Shown: positions 1 through 7,708 of the stretch, one piece after another
Numbering within the stretch: position 1 is the first letter of the stretch
Layout of the letters: every line of letters begins with the position of its first letter
Origin: Caballeronia sp. INDeC2
GTDB taxonomy: Bacteria; Pseudomonadota; Gammaproteobacteria; Burkholderiales; Burkholderiaceae
DNA: 64,000 nt
Assembly: GCF_023631325.1 (NCBI RefSeq)
Contig: NZ_JALQDG010000009.1
Span: 1-64,000, forward strand
Direction of reading: 5' to 3'
Position numbers and translations under genes: made by a program
The notes under the pieces: generated by a model
Told to the model about the DNA's origin: nothing
Seen by the model: only the letters and a program-made list of their open reading frames with translations
Database searches by the model: none

Positions 1-644
1 GCCACCGCACCACCGATCGGACCTTGCTGATACTGGATCGCCGCCGACCAGGTCGAGCCTTGATACACGCTGTCGGGCACACCCGCGAACGAGTACGAAC
101 CGCTCACCGTCAAGCCGTAAAACTTCGGCGACGTATAGACGACCGAGTTGTTCGCGCGGTAGATCGTGTCCAAACCGTCAAGATCGCCCGGGTGGGCGCC
201 GAAGTAGCCGGTCAGCCAGTTCGTCGGGCTATATGGCGAAAGCAGCGTGTAGTACGAGGTGTACTGACGGCCCAAAGTCACGGTACCGTAGCCCGGGTTC
301 GTCAAACCGACCCACGCCTGGCGGCCGAACATCGCATTGGTGAACTGCTGTTGCCCGCTGTTGATGTCGAAGCCCGATTCCAATTGGAAGATCGCCTTGT
401 TGCCGCCGCCCAGATCTTCCGCGCCCTTCAAACCGAAGCGGCTGCCCGCCCAGATACCCGACGCCATCTTGACGTTCGAGCGGCCCGGGTTCGTCTTGGC
501 CAGGTTCGTCTGGCTGCTTTGGTAGACGATCGAATCGTCGACGATACCGTACAGCGTGACGCTGCTTTGCGCGAACGCCGGTGCCGCGGCTGCGAATGCC
601 GTGGCTGCGACGACCGCGGCCTTGGTCAACGTGAAACCCTTCAT
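1..644 (-). CDS. Gram-negative porin (OmpC-like), 5' part only
   Basis: Outer-membrane trimeric porin for passive diffusion of small solutes. The reverse-strand reading frame starts at the ATG at 644-642, behind a clear GAGGAG ribosome site, and stays open to the window edge, so about 214 residues are present and the C-terminus is missing. It begins with a cleavable signal peptide (MKGFTLTKAAVVAA, ending APAFAQ), then SSVTLYGIVDDSIVYQS, the usual first strand of Burkholderiales porins. Further on come SRFGLKGAEDLGGG and AIFQLESGFDINSG, typical of the same family, with a loop-3-like stretch later. The family assignment is secure; substrate preference cannot be read from the sequence. Confidence 0.93.
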   Translation of the reverse strand, partial: MKGFTLTKAAVVAATAFAAAAPAFAQSSVTLYGIVDDSIVYQSSQTNLAKTNPGRSNVKMASGIWAGSRFGLKGAEDLGGGNKAIFQLESGFDINSGQQQFTNAMFGRQAWVGLTNPGYGTVTLGRQYTSYYTLLSPYSPTNWLTGYFGAHPGDLDGLDTIYRANNSVVYTSPKFYGLTVSGSYSFAGVPDSVYQGSTWSAAIQYQQGPIGGAV

Positions 645-1195
645 TTTTTCTCCTCAAGCGGTGGGCAAGTACTTGCGTGCGAGTCGTGGAACCGGTGCCG
701 CCTTGGCAACTTTGTTATGTTTCAACTCGTAACTTTTATCGATGGCAAGTGTATGGCTTACAGACCGAATGGGAAAGAAAGACACACGTAGTGTCGTTTT
801 TTTTCACTGTCTGGTTAACCAGTATTTTCGGGCACGCAGATATTGGGCAATCGGGGCATGAAACTGACAAAAAGCTGTCAGAAACGTGGCGTGCGGGCAG
901 CTTGAACGAGGCCGGCCCATGGCGCGCCTGACCGCTCCAATGGATCGTTCGTTCGTTATGGAAAGACGCGTGGGCCCTACTGCGCAAGGCCTGCGCGGTC
1001 GGTGCGCGGCTGGATCAGCGGAGGGGATGGGGGAAGCTGGAACGGATTGCCCGGAAATTCGCCGTATTTACTTTTTTCCAAGCGACAAGACGCGGCCGCG
1101 CATCGCAAATATTTCGAAAGCTACCCGACGATGCGCAAACACGAAAATGAACATCGGGCGAACGCGCTGCAAGCTTGCGCCGCCCGATCGGACGG
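645..1195. promoter_or_regulatory. Non-coding stretch upstream of the porin, with inverted repeats
   Basis: About 550 bases with no convincing gene; the ORFs here lack ribosome sites and family character. The stretch must contain the leftward porin promoter. It holds a perfect 12-bp palindrome CTGGTTAACCAG at 811-822 and an inverted repeat CTGACAaaaagcTGTCAG at 864-881. A shorter one, GACACacgtaGTGTC at 781-795, is followed by eight T's on the plus strand. These could be operators for a regulated porin; no regulator can be named. Confidence 0.4.
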
Positions 1196-1471
1196 CTAGT
1201 GCTCGATCTTCGAGCGAAGTTCGCGCGCCGTTTCGAGCAAGCCTTCATAGCCCGAACGCGCGTGCGAAGGCAAATCCGGATCGCCGACTAGCGTGCCGAG
1301 CGTCTCGATGATGCTGTACAGAATGCCCTTCGCCGCGCCGGCCGCCATCTTGCCCGCCGCGTACGATTCGTCGACGTGGGAAATGGCCGCATCGAAATGC
1401 TCGACTTCGGGATGCGCCTCGCCGATACCCGATGCGTCGTCGTCGCGCGGCCTGGTCGGGTCGCTGTTCAT
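1196..1471 (-). CDS. Small conserved-looking hypothetical protein (91 aa)
   Basis: A 91-residue soluble protein that I do not recognise. The ATG at 1471-1469 has a strong GGAGGA ribosome site 8 bases upstream, which supports real translation. The N-terminal 25 residues are polar and acidic (NSDPTRPRDDDASG). The middle is a small-residue-rich segment (AAGKMAAGAAKGILYSIIETLGTLVG) that could form an amphipathic or weakly membrane-associated helix, and the C-terminus is a charged helix (GLLETARELRSKIEH). There is no signal peptide. It is probably a single-gene unit upstream of the porin on the same strand. Confidence 0.7.
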   Translation of the reverse strand: MNSDPTRPRDDDASGIGEAHPEVEHFDAAISHVDESYAAGKMAAGAAKGILYSIIETLGTLVGDPDLPSHARSGYEGLLETARELRSKIEH

Positions 1472-1553
1472 GGTGATGGTCCTCCGTGTGTGGTCCGTGT
1501 CTTCTGTATAGCGCCACCGCGCTCAGCGTGCAATCGGCGCATCGCCGCACATC

Positions 1554-2711
1554 TCAGGATGCGGGCAGTTCCTGGATCGGCTGGATGAAGTGCACGCGGC
1601 GCGTGTCGCCCGCGCTTCTGCCCGCGCCGTGCGGCACGCCGCGCTCCGTCAGCAGCGCGCGCAGTTCGATGATGACCGGAAACACCTCGTGGTTATGGTC
1701 CGCGCCCTGCCGGTCATGCGCCTCCTGCTCGCGCTCGACGATCCACCGATCCTCCTTGAAGATGCGCTCGGTAAACCAGACCAGCAGCGGCCACGCGGCA
1801 TCGAGCAGGCCGGGAATCTTCGGGCGGCGGATCGACAAGAGACCGAAAGTGCGGTTCGTGCGCTGCTCGGCGTCGAGCGGCACGTAGGCGATCCATAGAT
1901 TCATCACCATCGTGTCGTCCTTGGTGCGGATCTTGAGCGTCTGATACGGGTATTCGGTGCGGATCGTCATCACGTCCTTGCCGCCGTCGTCGGGCTTCGC
2001 GCCGCGCTTTTGCCCGAAGACGAGCGCCTCGCCGATCGGCTGCTTGCCCGCCTCGCGCGCGAAGACGTAATCGACTTCGATCCAGTCCTCGCCGCGCCGT
2101 CTGCCGAGCGAACGTGCGCGCATGCTGCCCATCTGCCGCCGATGCAGGAACTGATGGTTCATGTCCATCAGGTTCTCGTGCATGAAGGAATAGTGGCACT
2201 TCACTTCGCGGCCGAAGCGGCGCGTCTTGTAGGCGCGATCCGTGGCGGAGCCGAGTTCGGGGAATTTCGCGGCCTCGGCGCGCGCCGGGTCGCCGGTGAA
2301 CACGAAGATGAGGCCGCCCGCCTCGCGGCACGGATACGAGCGCACGCCGTTGGGCAGGCGTTCGCGTCCGAGATAGGGGATATCGGTGCAGCGGCCGGTG
2401 CAGTCGTAGGTCCAGCCGTGATAGCAGCAACGGATCGATTCGCCGTCGACGACACCCGCCGACAACGGCACCTGCCGATGCGCGCAGCGGTCTTCGAGCG
2501 CGAACACCTTGCCCGACTCGGTGCGCACGAGCACGATCGGATCGCCGGCGAAGCGCACGCCGTGCGCATGACCGGTCTTCACCTCGCGCGACCACGCGAG
2601 CGGATACCAATGATCGGGATGAATGTCGACCCGGCGCAGATCGCGCGGCGGCCTCGTCGGTGTATCGATGGAACCGGCTTCCTGCTCGCCCTGCGGCAAC
2701 GCTGCGTGCAT
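1554..2711 (-). CDS. Rieske [2Fe-2S] aromatic-ring oxygenase, catalytic subunit-like
   Basis: Terminal oxygenase component of the Rieske non-heme iron family (385 aa), expected to hydroxylate or demethylate an aromatic or cyclic substrate with electrons from a separate reductase. The N-terminal Rieske domain shows C76-x-H78 and C95-x2-H98. The mononuclear-iron motif D183-x2-H186-x3-H190 lies in the segment HENLMDMNHQFLH. The frame is open further upstream, but the ATG at 2711 has a GGAGG site 5 bases before it and marks the start of family-like sequence. No ferredoxin or reductase gene is adjacent, so the electron donor is unknown. A LysR gene on the same strand lies just upstream. Substrate not predictable. 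Confidence 0.88.
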   Translation of the reverse strand: MHAALPQGEQEAGSIDTPTRPPRDLRRVDIHPDHWYPLAWSREVKTGHAHGVRFAGDPIVLVRTESGKVFALEDRCAHRQVPLSAGVVDGESIRCCYHGWTYDCTGRCTDIPYLGRERLPNGVRSYPCREAGGLIFVFTGDPARAEAAKFPELGSATDRAYKTRRFGREVKCHYSFMHENLMDMNHQFLHRRQMGSMRARSLGRRRGEDWIEVDYVFAREAGKQPIGEALVFGQKRGAKPDDGGKDVMTIRTEYPYQTLKIRTKDDTMVMNLWIAYVPLDAEQRTNRTFGLLSIRRPKIPGLLDAAWPLLVWFTERIFKEDRWIVEREQEAHDRQGADHNHEVFPVIIELRALLTERGVPHGAGRSAGDTRRVHFIQPIQELPAS

Positions 2712-2842
2712 GTACGACGCCTCCGATGAAGGGAGATCGGATTGAGCGCCGCATTCACACGCGGCGCATTGAACGACCATTCGCAGTCTACACGGCGTCG
2801 ATCGTTTCGGCGCGTCCCGAATGGCCGGCGCGGTGCTGCACT

Positions 2843-3763
2843 TCACGCTTGCTCGCCGAGATGGGCGTGCAGATGATCGATGAGCGCGCGCACCTTCGGC
2901 GGCAGAAAACGGTTCGGCGGATAAAGCAGCCACACCGGTCCCTGATAGGCGCGCGCCTGCATTTCCCAATCCGCGAGCACGGCCTGCACGGTGCCCGACG
3001 CGAGCGCATCGCGGGCGGCGAAATCCGGCAGCGTCGCGATGCCGCGCCCGTCTTCGGCCGCTTCCAGCCGTGCGCCGGCATGATTGGCGATATAGCGCCC
3101 GCGCACCGCGACCGTCACCGTTTCGCCGCTTCGGGTGAAGCGCCAGCGGTTATCGTCGGCGGTTTCGCCCAGATGAATGCAATCGTGATGCGCAAGCTCG
3201 CGCGGATGAAGCGGCTCGCCGCGCTCCCGCAGATATTGCGCCGATGCGCACAGCAGCCAGCGCACACGTCCGAGCGGACGCGCGGCGAGCCCTTGCGGCG
3301 GATGACTCGTCGCGCGGATGACGAGATCGACGTCGCTGTCGAGCGGATCGATGTCGTGATCGGCGAAGACGAGTTGCAGATCGACATCCGGATACGCCGC
3401 AAGAAAAGCCGGCACGAGCGGATGAATTACGGATTTTGCATACGCCGTCGGCGCGGACAGCACGACGCGCCCTTGCGGCTTGCCCGACGACTGCCCGGCG
3501 GCATCGACCGCACCCGATGCGGCCGCCGCCATGTCGCGGCAATGGCGATACACCTGGAAGCCCGACTCGGTCACGCGGATCTTGCGCGTCGAACGTTCGA
3601 GCAGGCGGGTGGCGAGCGCCTCTTCGAGCCGCTTGATCTGGCGGCTCACCGTCGATGGCGTGCTGCCCAGTTGGCGTGCCGCGACCGAGAAATTGCCCGC
3701 GTCGACCACGCGCGCGAACACGGCCATATCGGGCATCAGGTCGAAAAGCTCGGCTGGATTCAT
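2843..3763 (-). CDS. LysR-family transcriptional regulator
   Basis: DNA-binding regulator of about 306 aa. The N-terminal winged helix-turn-helix (roughly residues 10-70; FARVVDAGNFSVAARQLG, then TPSTVSRQIKRLEE) is followed by a type-2 periplasmic-binding-like effector domain. The C-terminal portion ALIDHLHAHLG is typical of the CrgA/YhjC-type subgroup. The ATG at 3763 is used here; a GTG at 3775 is in frame and equally possible, and neither has a good ribosome site. It is divergent from the EamA exporter gene at 3860 and upstream of the Rieske oxygenase gene, so either may be its target; the divergent exporter is the more usual arrangement. Confidence 0.9.
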   Translation of the reverse strand: MNPAELFDLMPDMAVFARVVDAGNFSVAARQLGSTPSTVSRQIKRLEEALATRLLERSTRKIRVTESGFQVYRHCRDMAAAASGAVDAAGQSSGKPQGRVVLSAPTAYAKSVIHPLVPAFLAAYPDVDLQLVFADHDIDPLDSDVDLVIRATSHPPQGLAARPLGRVRWLLCASAQYLRERGEPLHPRELAHHDCIHLGETADDNRWRFTRSGETVTVAVRGRYIANHAGARLEAAEDGRGIATLPDFAARDALASGTVQAVLADWEMQARAYQGPVWLLYPPNRFLPPKVRALIDHLHAHLGEQA

Positions 3764-3859
3764 TTGTGCATTCACGACAAAAAAGCTGTGCGCCTGAACC
3801 GGATTATCGCTTCGTGCGCATCAGTCGACAATGACGGCTTTCGATACCGGAGCCGCCGC

Positions 3860-4789
3860 ATGACTATCGAATCGCCCGCCCGACGCCTGCTTCCGCTGTC
3901 CGATCTGCTGCTCTTCGTCGTCGCGATGGTTTGGGGAAGCAGTTACGGCATCGTCAAGACCGCGCTTGCGTTTTATCCGGTGCTCGCGCTGCTCGCGTTG
4001 CGCTTCGGCGTCACGTTCTGCCTGCTCGCCGTGAACCTTCGTCATCTGCGGCACGCGAGCGCGGCTACGTTGCGCGGCGTGCTCGTCCTCGGCCTGCTGC
4101 TGCTCTCGATTTTTCTGGCCGAAACTTTTGGTGTTTTGCATACGCGCGCCGCGAACGCCGCATTTCTCATCAGCTTGTGCGTCGTGCTGACGCCGCTCAT
4201 CGAATGGGCGCTGTTGAGACGCCGTCCCGGCACGGCCGAGTGGCTCGCGGTCGGTGTGTCGTTCGCGGGCGCGTGGCTGCTCGCAGGCAACGGAGCGCTG
4301 TCCTTCGACTTCAATTTCGGCGATGGGCTAATCCTCGCCGCCGCCGTGCTGCGCGCGCTGGCGGTTTGCGTGACCAAGCGCGTGATGCGCGCGGCGCCGC
4401 TGCCCGCGCTCACCGTGACGGCCGTGCAGGCGGGCGTCGTCGCATCGGGGAGCGCGCTGATCGCGCTGGTGTTCGCGCCGTCGCAGTGGCAGCCCTTGCC
4501 CGCGCTCGCCGGTCACGGCATGTTCTGGGGCTCGGTGCTGTACCTCGTGTTCGCCTGCACGCTCTTCGCGTTCTTCGCTCAAAACTATGCGATCGGCCGC
4601 AGCAGTCCGACGCGCGTCTCCCTCCTGATGGGCAGCGAGCCCGCGTTCGGCGCGCTCTTCGCGTGCGCATGGCTCGGCGAACATGTGTCGATGGCGGGCT
4701 GGATCGGCGGCGCGATGATCGTCGCGGCGTCGCTGATGGCGACCGTACCGTGGCGCGACATGTTCATGGCGCGCCCGGGCGAAGCGTGA
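3860..4789 (+). CDS. EamA/DMT-family inner-membrane exporter
   Basis: Drug/metabolite transporter-superfamily protein of 309 aa with two tandem EamA domains, about ten transmembrane helices. The first helix carries the usual MVWGSSYGIVK motif and the second half ends with GSEPAFGALFACAWLGE, the family's repeat signature. Such carriers export amino acids, metabolites or small toxins; the substrate cannot be assigned. The ATG at 3860 is preceded by GGAG at 7 bases. The frame is open more than 1 kb upstream only because it shadows the LysR gene on the other strand. The divergent LysR gene 96 bases away probably controls it. Confidence 0.9.
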   Translation: MTIESPARRLLPLSDLLLFVVAMVWGSSYGIVKTALAFYPVLALLALRFGVTFCLLAVNLRHLRHASAATLRGVLVLGLLLLSIFLAETFGVLHTRAANAAFLISLCVVLTPLIEWALLRRRPGTAEWLAVGVSFAGAWLLAGNGALSFDFNFGDGLILAAAVLRALAVCVTKRVMRAAPLPALTVTAVQAGVVASGSALIALVFAPSQWQPLPALAGHGMFWGSVLYLVFACTLFAFFAQNYAIGRSSPTRVSLLMGSEPAFGALFACAWLGEHVSMAGWIGGAMIVAASLMATVPWRDMFMARPGEA

Positions 4790-4801
4790 ACGCGGACTGC
4801 C

Positions 4802-5449
4802 TCAAGCCCGCTTCTCGAACACGACACTGAAGTTATTGGCCGGCATCGCGACCGTCTCGACGAGCGTCAAGCCGGCCTTCTCTCCCAGCGCCTCGACCGC
4901 TTCCATGTCGCGCACGCCCCAACGCGGATCTCGTGCGCGCAATTGCCGATCGAAGGCTTCGTTGCTCGGCGCGGTATGCGCACCGTTACGCCGATACGGC
5001 CCGTACAGGTACAGGACGCCCCCCGCTGTCAATCGCGCGCCCGCGCCGCGAAAGAGCGACTCGGCGGCCTCCCACGGCGCGATGTGGATCATGTTGATGC
5101 ACACGATGGCCGCCACCTGCACGATGCCCCAATCGTCGTTCAGCACGTCGAGTGCGAGCGGCGCGTTCAGGTTCGCGAGGCCTGCGTGAACTCGCCAGGC
5201 GACGATGGAATCGCGCGCATCGGCATCGGGATCGCTCGGTTGCCAGACGATGCCCGGCAGCGCCTCAGCGCAATGCACGGCGTGCTGTCCGGTGCCGCTC
5301 GCGATCTCCAGCACGACGCCGCTTCCTGGCAGCACGCGCGCAAGGACCGATAGAATCGCATCGCGATTGCGTTCGGCGGCGGGCGCGCGGCGACGCACGG
5401 TGGTAACGGAATGCGCGGTGTCGCCCGAGCCGGATGGAGCCTGATTCAT
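4802..5449 (-). CDS. DUF938-type SAM-dependent methyltransferase
   Basis: Class I methyltransferase fold of the DUF938 family, about 215 aa. The SAM-binding motif I is VLEIASGTGQHAVHCAEALP, followed by the family-typical WQPSDPDADARDSI and the segment INMIHIAPWEAAESLFRGAG. Later come LYLYGPYRRNGAHTAPSNEAFD and a C-terminal MPANNFSVVFEK, all characteristic of DUF938. The substrate of the family is unknown. The ATG at 5449 is chosen because family proteins begin near here; a GTG at 5485 is in frame and has a slightly better upstream purine run. It converges on the EamA gene with only 12 bases between stops. Confidence 0.88.
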   Translation of the reverse strand: MNQAPSGSGDTAHSVTTVRRRAPAAERNRDAILSVLARVLPGSGVVLEIASGTGQHAVHCAEALPGIVWQPSDPDADARDSIVAWRVHAGLANLNAPLALDVLNDDWGIVQVAAIVCINMIHIAPWEAAESLFRGAGARLTAGGVLYLYGPYRRNGAHTAPSNEAFDRQLRARDPRWGVRDMEAVEALGEKAGLTLVETVAMPANNFSVVFEKRA

Positions 5450-5655
5450 ATGCGATGGCGCATGCGCGCGTAGAGTGAAAGTCACTTCGAGCCTAACGGG
5501 ACGTGTGAAGAAGCGTCAAGCAGCGCGCTCTCGGCGCACGAAAGCCCATCGACATGGCGCGATTCGTGCTGCCGCTTCGTGCCACTCGCCCGCCCGGAAA
5601 CCACGGGCTGCAAGCAAACCTGTGTATGCTCCCGGTTGATCCCGCATCCGCTTTC

Positions 5656-5725
5656 GCATTTTGCATGCATGCGAGTTGCCTTCCGAATGCCAGATTGAAT
5701 GCATTCAACGTGCATTCAAAATGCA
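5656..5725. repeat. Cluster of GCATT-based palindromes upstream of the ankyrin gene
   Basis: Within the 356-base gap between the methyltransferase and ankyrin genes lies a dense set of related palindromes. These are TTGAATGCATTCAA (5695-5708, perfect), TGCATTcaaAATGCA (5711-5725) and a TGCATGCA core inside 5656-5672. The first and last elements are also inverted copies of each other over about 13 of 15 bases. It could be an operator array or a palindromic interspersed repeat. The rest of the gap shows no gene. Confidence 0.5.
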
Positions 5726-5805
5726 GGCGCGGCGCGACACGCGCGCCGAACGCATCCCGACGAATTCAGAACCGCGCACGCGGCGCGATCGAAATGGAGT
5801 GAATC

Positions 5806-6372
5806 ATGCAGCACGATCAGAACCGGAACCCGGCGAAGCAATCGAACGACGGCCCCGACGACGACATGATCGCGTTCGCGAGCGAAGTGTTCGATGTCGC
5901 CCGCCGTGGCGATGCCGCGATGCTCGACGCGCTGCTGAACAAGGGCTTGCCGCCCAATCTGCGCAACGACAAGGGCGACAGCCTCGCGATGCTTGCGAGC
6001 TACCACGGCCACGCGAACGCGGTGCGCGTGCTACTCGAGCACGGTGCCGACGCGAACCTGCGCAACGACAACGGCCAGACGCCGATCGCGGGCGCTGCGT
6101 TCAAGGGCTTCACGGACGTGATCGAAACGCTGCTCGAACATGGCGCGGATGTCCAAGGCGCATCGCCCGATGGACGCACGGCGCTGATGATCGCGGCGAT
6201 GTTCAACCGCGTGGAGATCGTCGAATTGCTGATCGCGCGCGGCGCGGATCCGGGGGCGCGCGACGCCGGTGGCTTCTCCGCGCGAGACGCCGCCGAGAAG
6301 ATGGGCGCGCCCGACACCGCGGCACGACTTGCAAAGGCATCGGATCAGCGCACGCGGCCGCCTGAAGCGTGA
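5806..6372 (+). CDS. Ankyrin-repeat protein
   Basis: A 188-aa soluble protein made almost entirely of ankyrin repeats. About four units are visible: FDVARRGDAAMLDALLNKG, GDSLAMLASYHGHANAVRVL with LEHGADANLRNDNG, QTPIAGAAFKGFTDVIETLL with LEHGADVQGASPDG, and TALMIAAMFNRVEIVELL with IARGADPGARDAGG. The N-terminal 20 residues are polar. There is no signal peptide, so it is probably cytoplasmic and acts in protein binding; bacterial single-domain ankyrin proteins of this size have no defined activity. The ATG at 5806 has GGAG 7 bases upstream. The partner is unknown. Confidence 0.9.
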   Translation: MQHDQNRNPAKQSNDGPDDDMIAFASEVFDVARRGDAAMLDALLNKGLPPNLRNDKGDSLAMLASYHGHANAVRVLLEHGADANLRNDNGQTPIAGAAFKGFTDVIETLLEHGADVQGASPDGRTALMIAAMFNRVEIVELLIARGADPGARDAGGFSARDAAEKMGAPDTAARLAKASDQRTRPPEA

Positions 6373-6495
6373 GGACATCGCATGCATTATTCAATCCGCT
6401 GAACGAACGACGCCTCGCGCACGTCGAATCGATCTGACCACCACCGATCCAACAAACCAGACAAGCAGGTGACCCGGAACCATGGAGCTTTTGCG

Positions 6496-7677
6496 ATGAC
6501 AGGCGGTATCTCGCATCGGGGTGATGCGTCGCCGATCGGCCTTCACGCGCCTGCGCGAGCGTGTCGGGCGGACAGCGCCTTCAATTGCGCCGCACGCTGG
6601 ATGCTGCGCGTGGCGGCGCTCATCGTCGTCATTGTGCGCACGTTGCGCGCGCTGCGTCTCACCGCGAGTCTTCCGGTCGCCGCCGCGCTCACGCTTTCCG
6701 CATGCGGGCTGATGCCCAAGCAAGTGCCCGCACCGATCGTCGAGCACTCATATATCCCGGCTCCCGAAGAAGCCGGTTCAGGGGAGCCCGAAGAGCCCTT
6801 GCCCGCCGTGCAGGCGCCGGAGCCGGCGTCCACGGTGAAGTCCACGCCGGCCCCGAAGCCCAAGCGCCGCGTCGTCAAGCCGAAGCCGCCCGAGCCGGCC
6901 GTTGCGCCGCCGCCGGAACCGCCCGAGCCGCCGCCTCCGCCGCAGATCATCTCGACACGCATCATGCAGCACGATCAGTTGCACGGCCTGCTCGATGCCG
7001 AGGTGCAGCGCCCGGACGGCAAGGTCGTCGGCCGTGCGGTGGACATGTATGTCGACGGATCCGCGAAGCCGAAGCTCCTGATGGTGAATCTCGCGGGCTT
7101 CCTCGGTGTCGGCGACCGCAAGGTCAATTTCCCGTGGACGGCTTTCCGCTTCATGCCGAACTCGAAGACCGCGCCGATCACCTTCGTGCCGCCTGCGCCG
7201 CCCGCGAAGGGCAAACCGGCCGATCCGGTGCCGAAGCCGCAGCCCGTCGCGGAAGCGCCGGCGAATTTCATGCAACTCGTCGATTCGACGGTGTCGCAGA
7301 AGAATGGCGCGCGCATCGGACGCGTGGTGGATGTGCTCGTCGATGCTCAGGCGCAGCCTCAGGCGCTGGTGCTCGATCTGTCCAGCTCGCTCGCCGGCGA
7401 CAAGCGGCATGTCGCGGCCAACTGGGGCGACTTGCATGTGCTCTCGCGCAACAAGCAATGGCAACTGCAGATGGATTTCACCGACGCGCAACTGAAGGCC
7501 GCGCCGACCTACGCGCCGGAGCAGCCGATCAAGATCGTGTCGCCCATCGTGCCCGCGCCGGCGACGGCCGCGAGCGCGGCGCCGGCTTCGTCGGGCGCGG
7601 CCAGCGCGAGCGGCGCCACGGCTTCCAACGCGGCGTCGGCGCAGACGCAGGCTTCGGGCGCGCGCCCGGCCAGATAA
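6496..7677 (+). CDS. Lipoprotein-like protein with two PRC-barrel domains
   Basis: A 393-aa envelope protein. A hydrophobic N-terminal region ends in the lipobox-like LTLSAC at about residue 74, so the true start could be the in-frame ATG at 6601; the ATG at 6496 is preferred because GGAG lies 8 bases before it. After a proline-rich linker (many PxP and PPEPPEPP segments) come two copies of a PRC-barrel-like unit. The first contains DGKVVGRAVDMYVDG with LMVNLAGFLGVGD; the second contains NGARIGRVVDVLVDA with LVLDLSSSLAGD. The tail is Ala/Ser-rich low complexity. It lies 31 bases before an MFS gene on the same strand. Function unknown. Confidence 0.8.
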   Translation: MTGGISHRGDASPIGLHAPARACRADSAFNCAARWMLRVAALIVVIVRTLRALRLTASLPVAAALTLSACGLMPKQVPAPIVEHSYIPAPEEAGSGEPEEPLPAVQAPEPASTVKSTPAPKPKRRVVKPKPPEPAVAPPPEPPEPPPPPQIISTRIMQHDQLHGLLDAEVQRPDGKVVGRAVDMYVDGSAKPKLLMVNLAGFLGVGDRKVNFPWTAFRFMPNSKTAPITFVPPAPPAKGKPADPVPKPQPVAEAPANFMQLVDSTVSQKNGARIGRVVDVLVDAQAQPQALVLDLSSSLAGDKRHVAANWGDLHVLSRNKQWQLQMDFTDAQLKAAPTYAPEQPIKIVSPIVPAPATAASAAPASSGAASASGATASNAASAQTQASGARPAR

Positions 7678-7708
7678 CGGATAACGACATCGAGAACCGA
7701 TTCACGAT

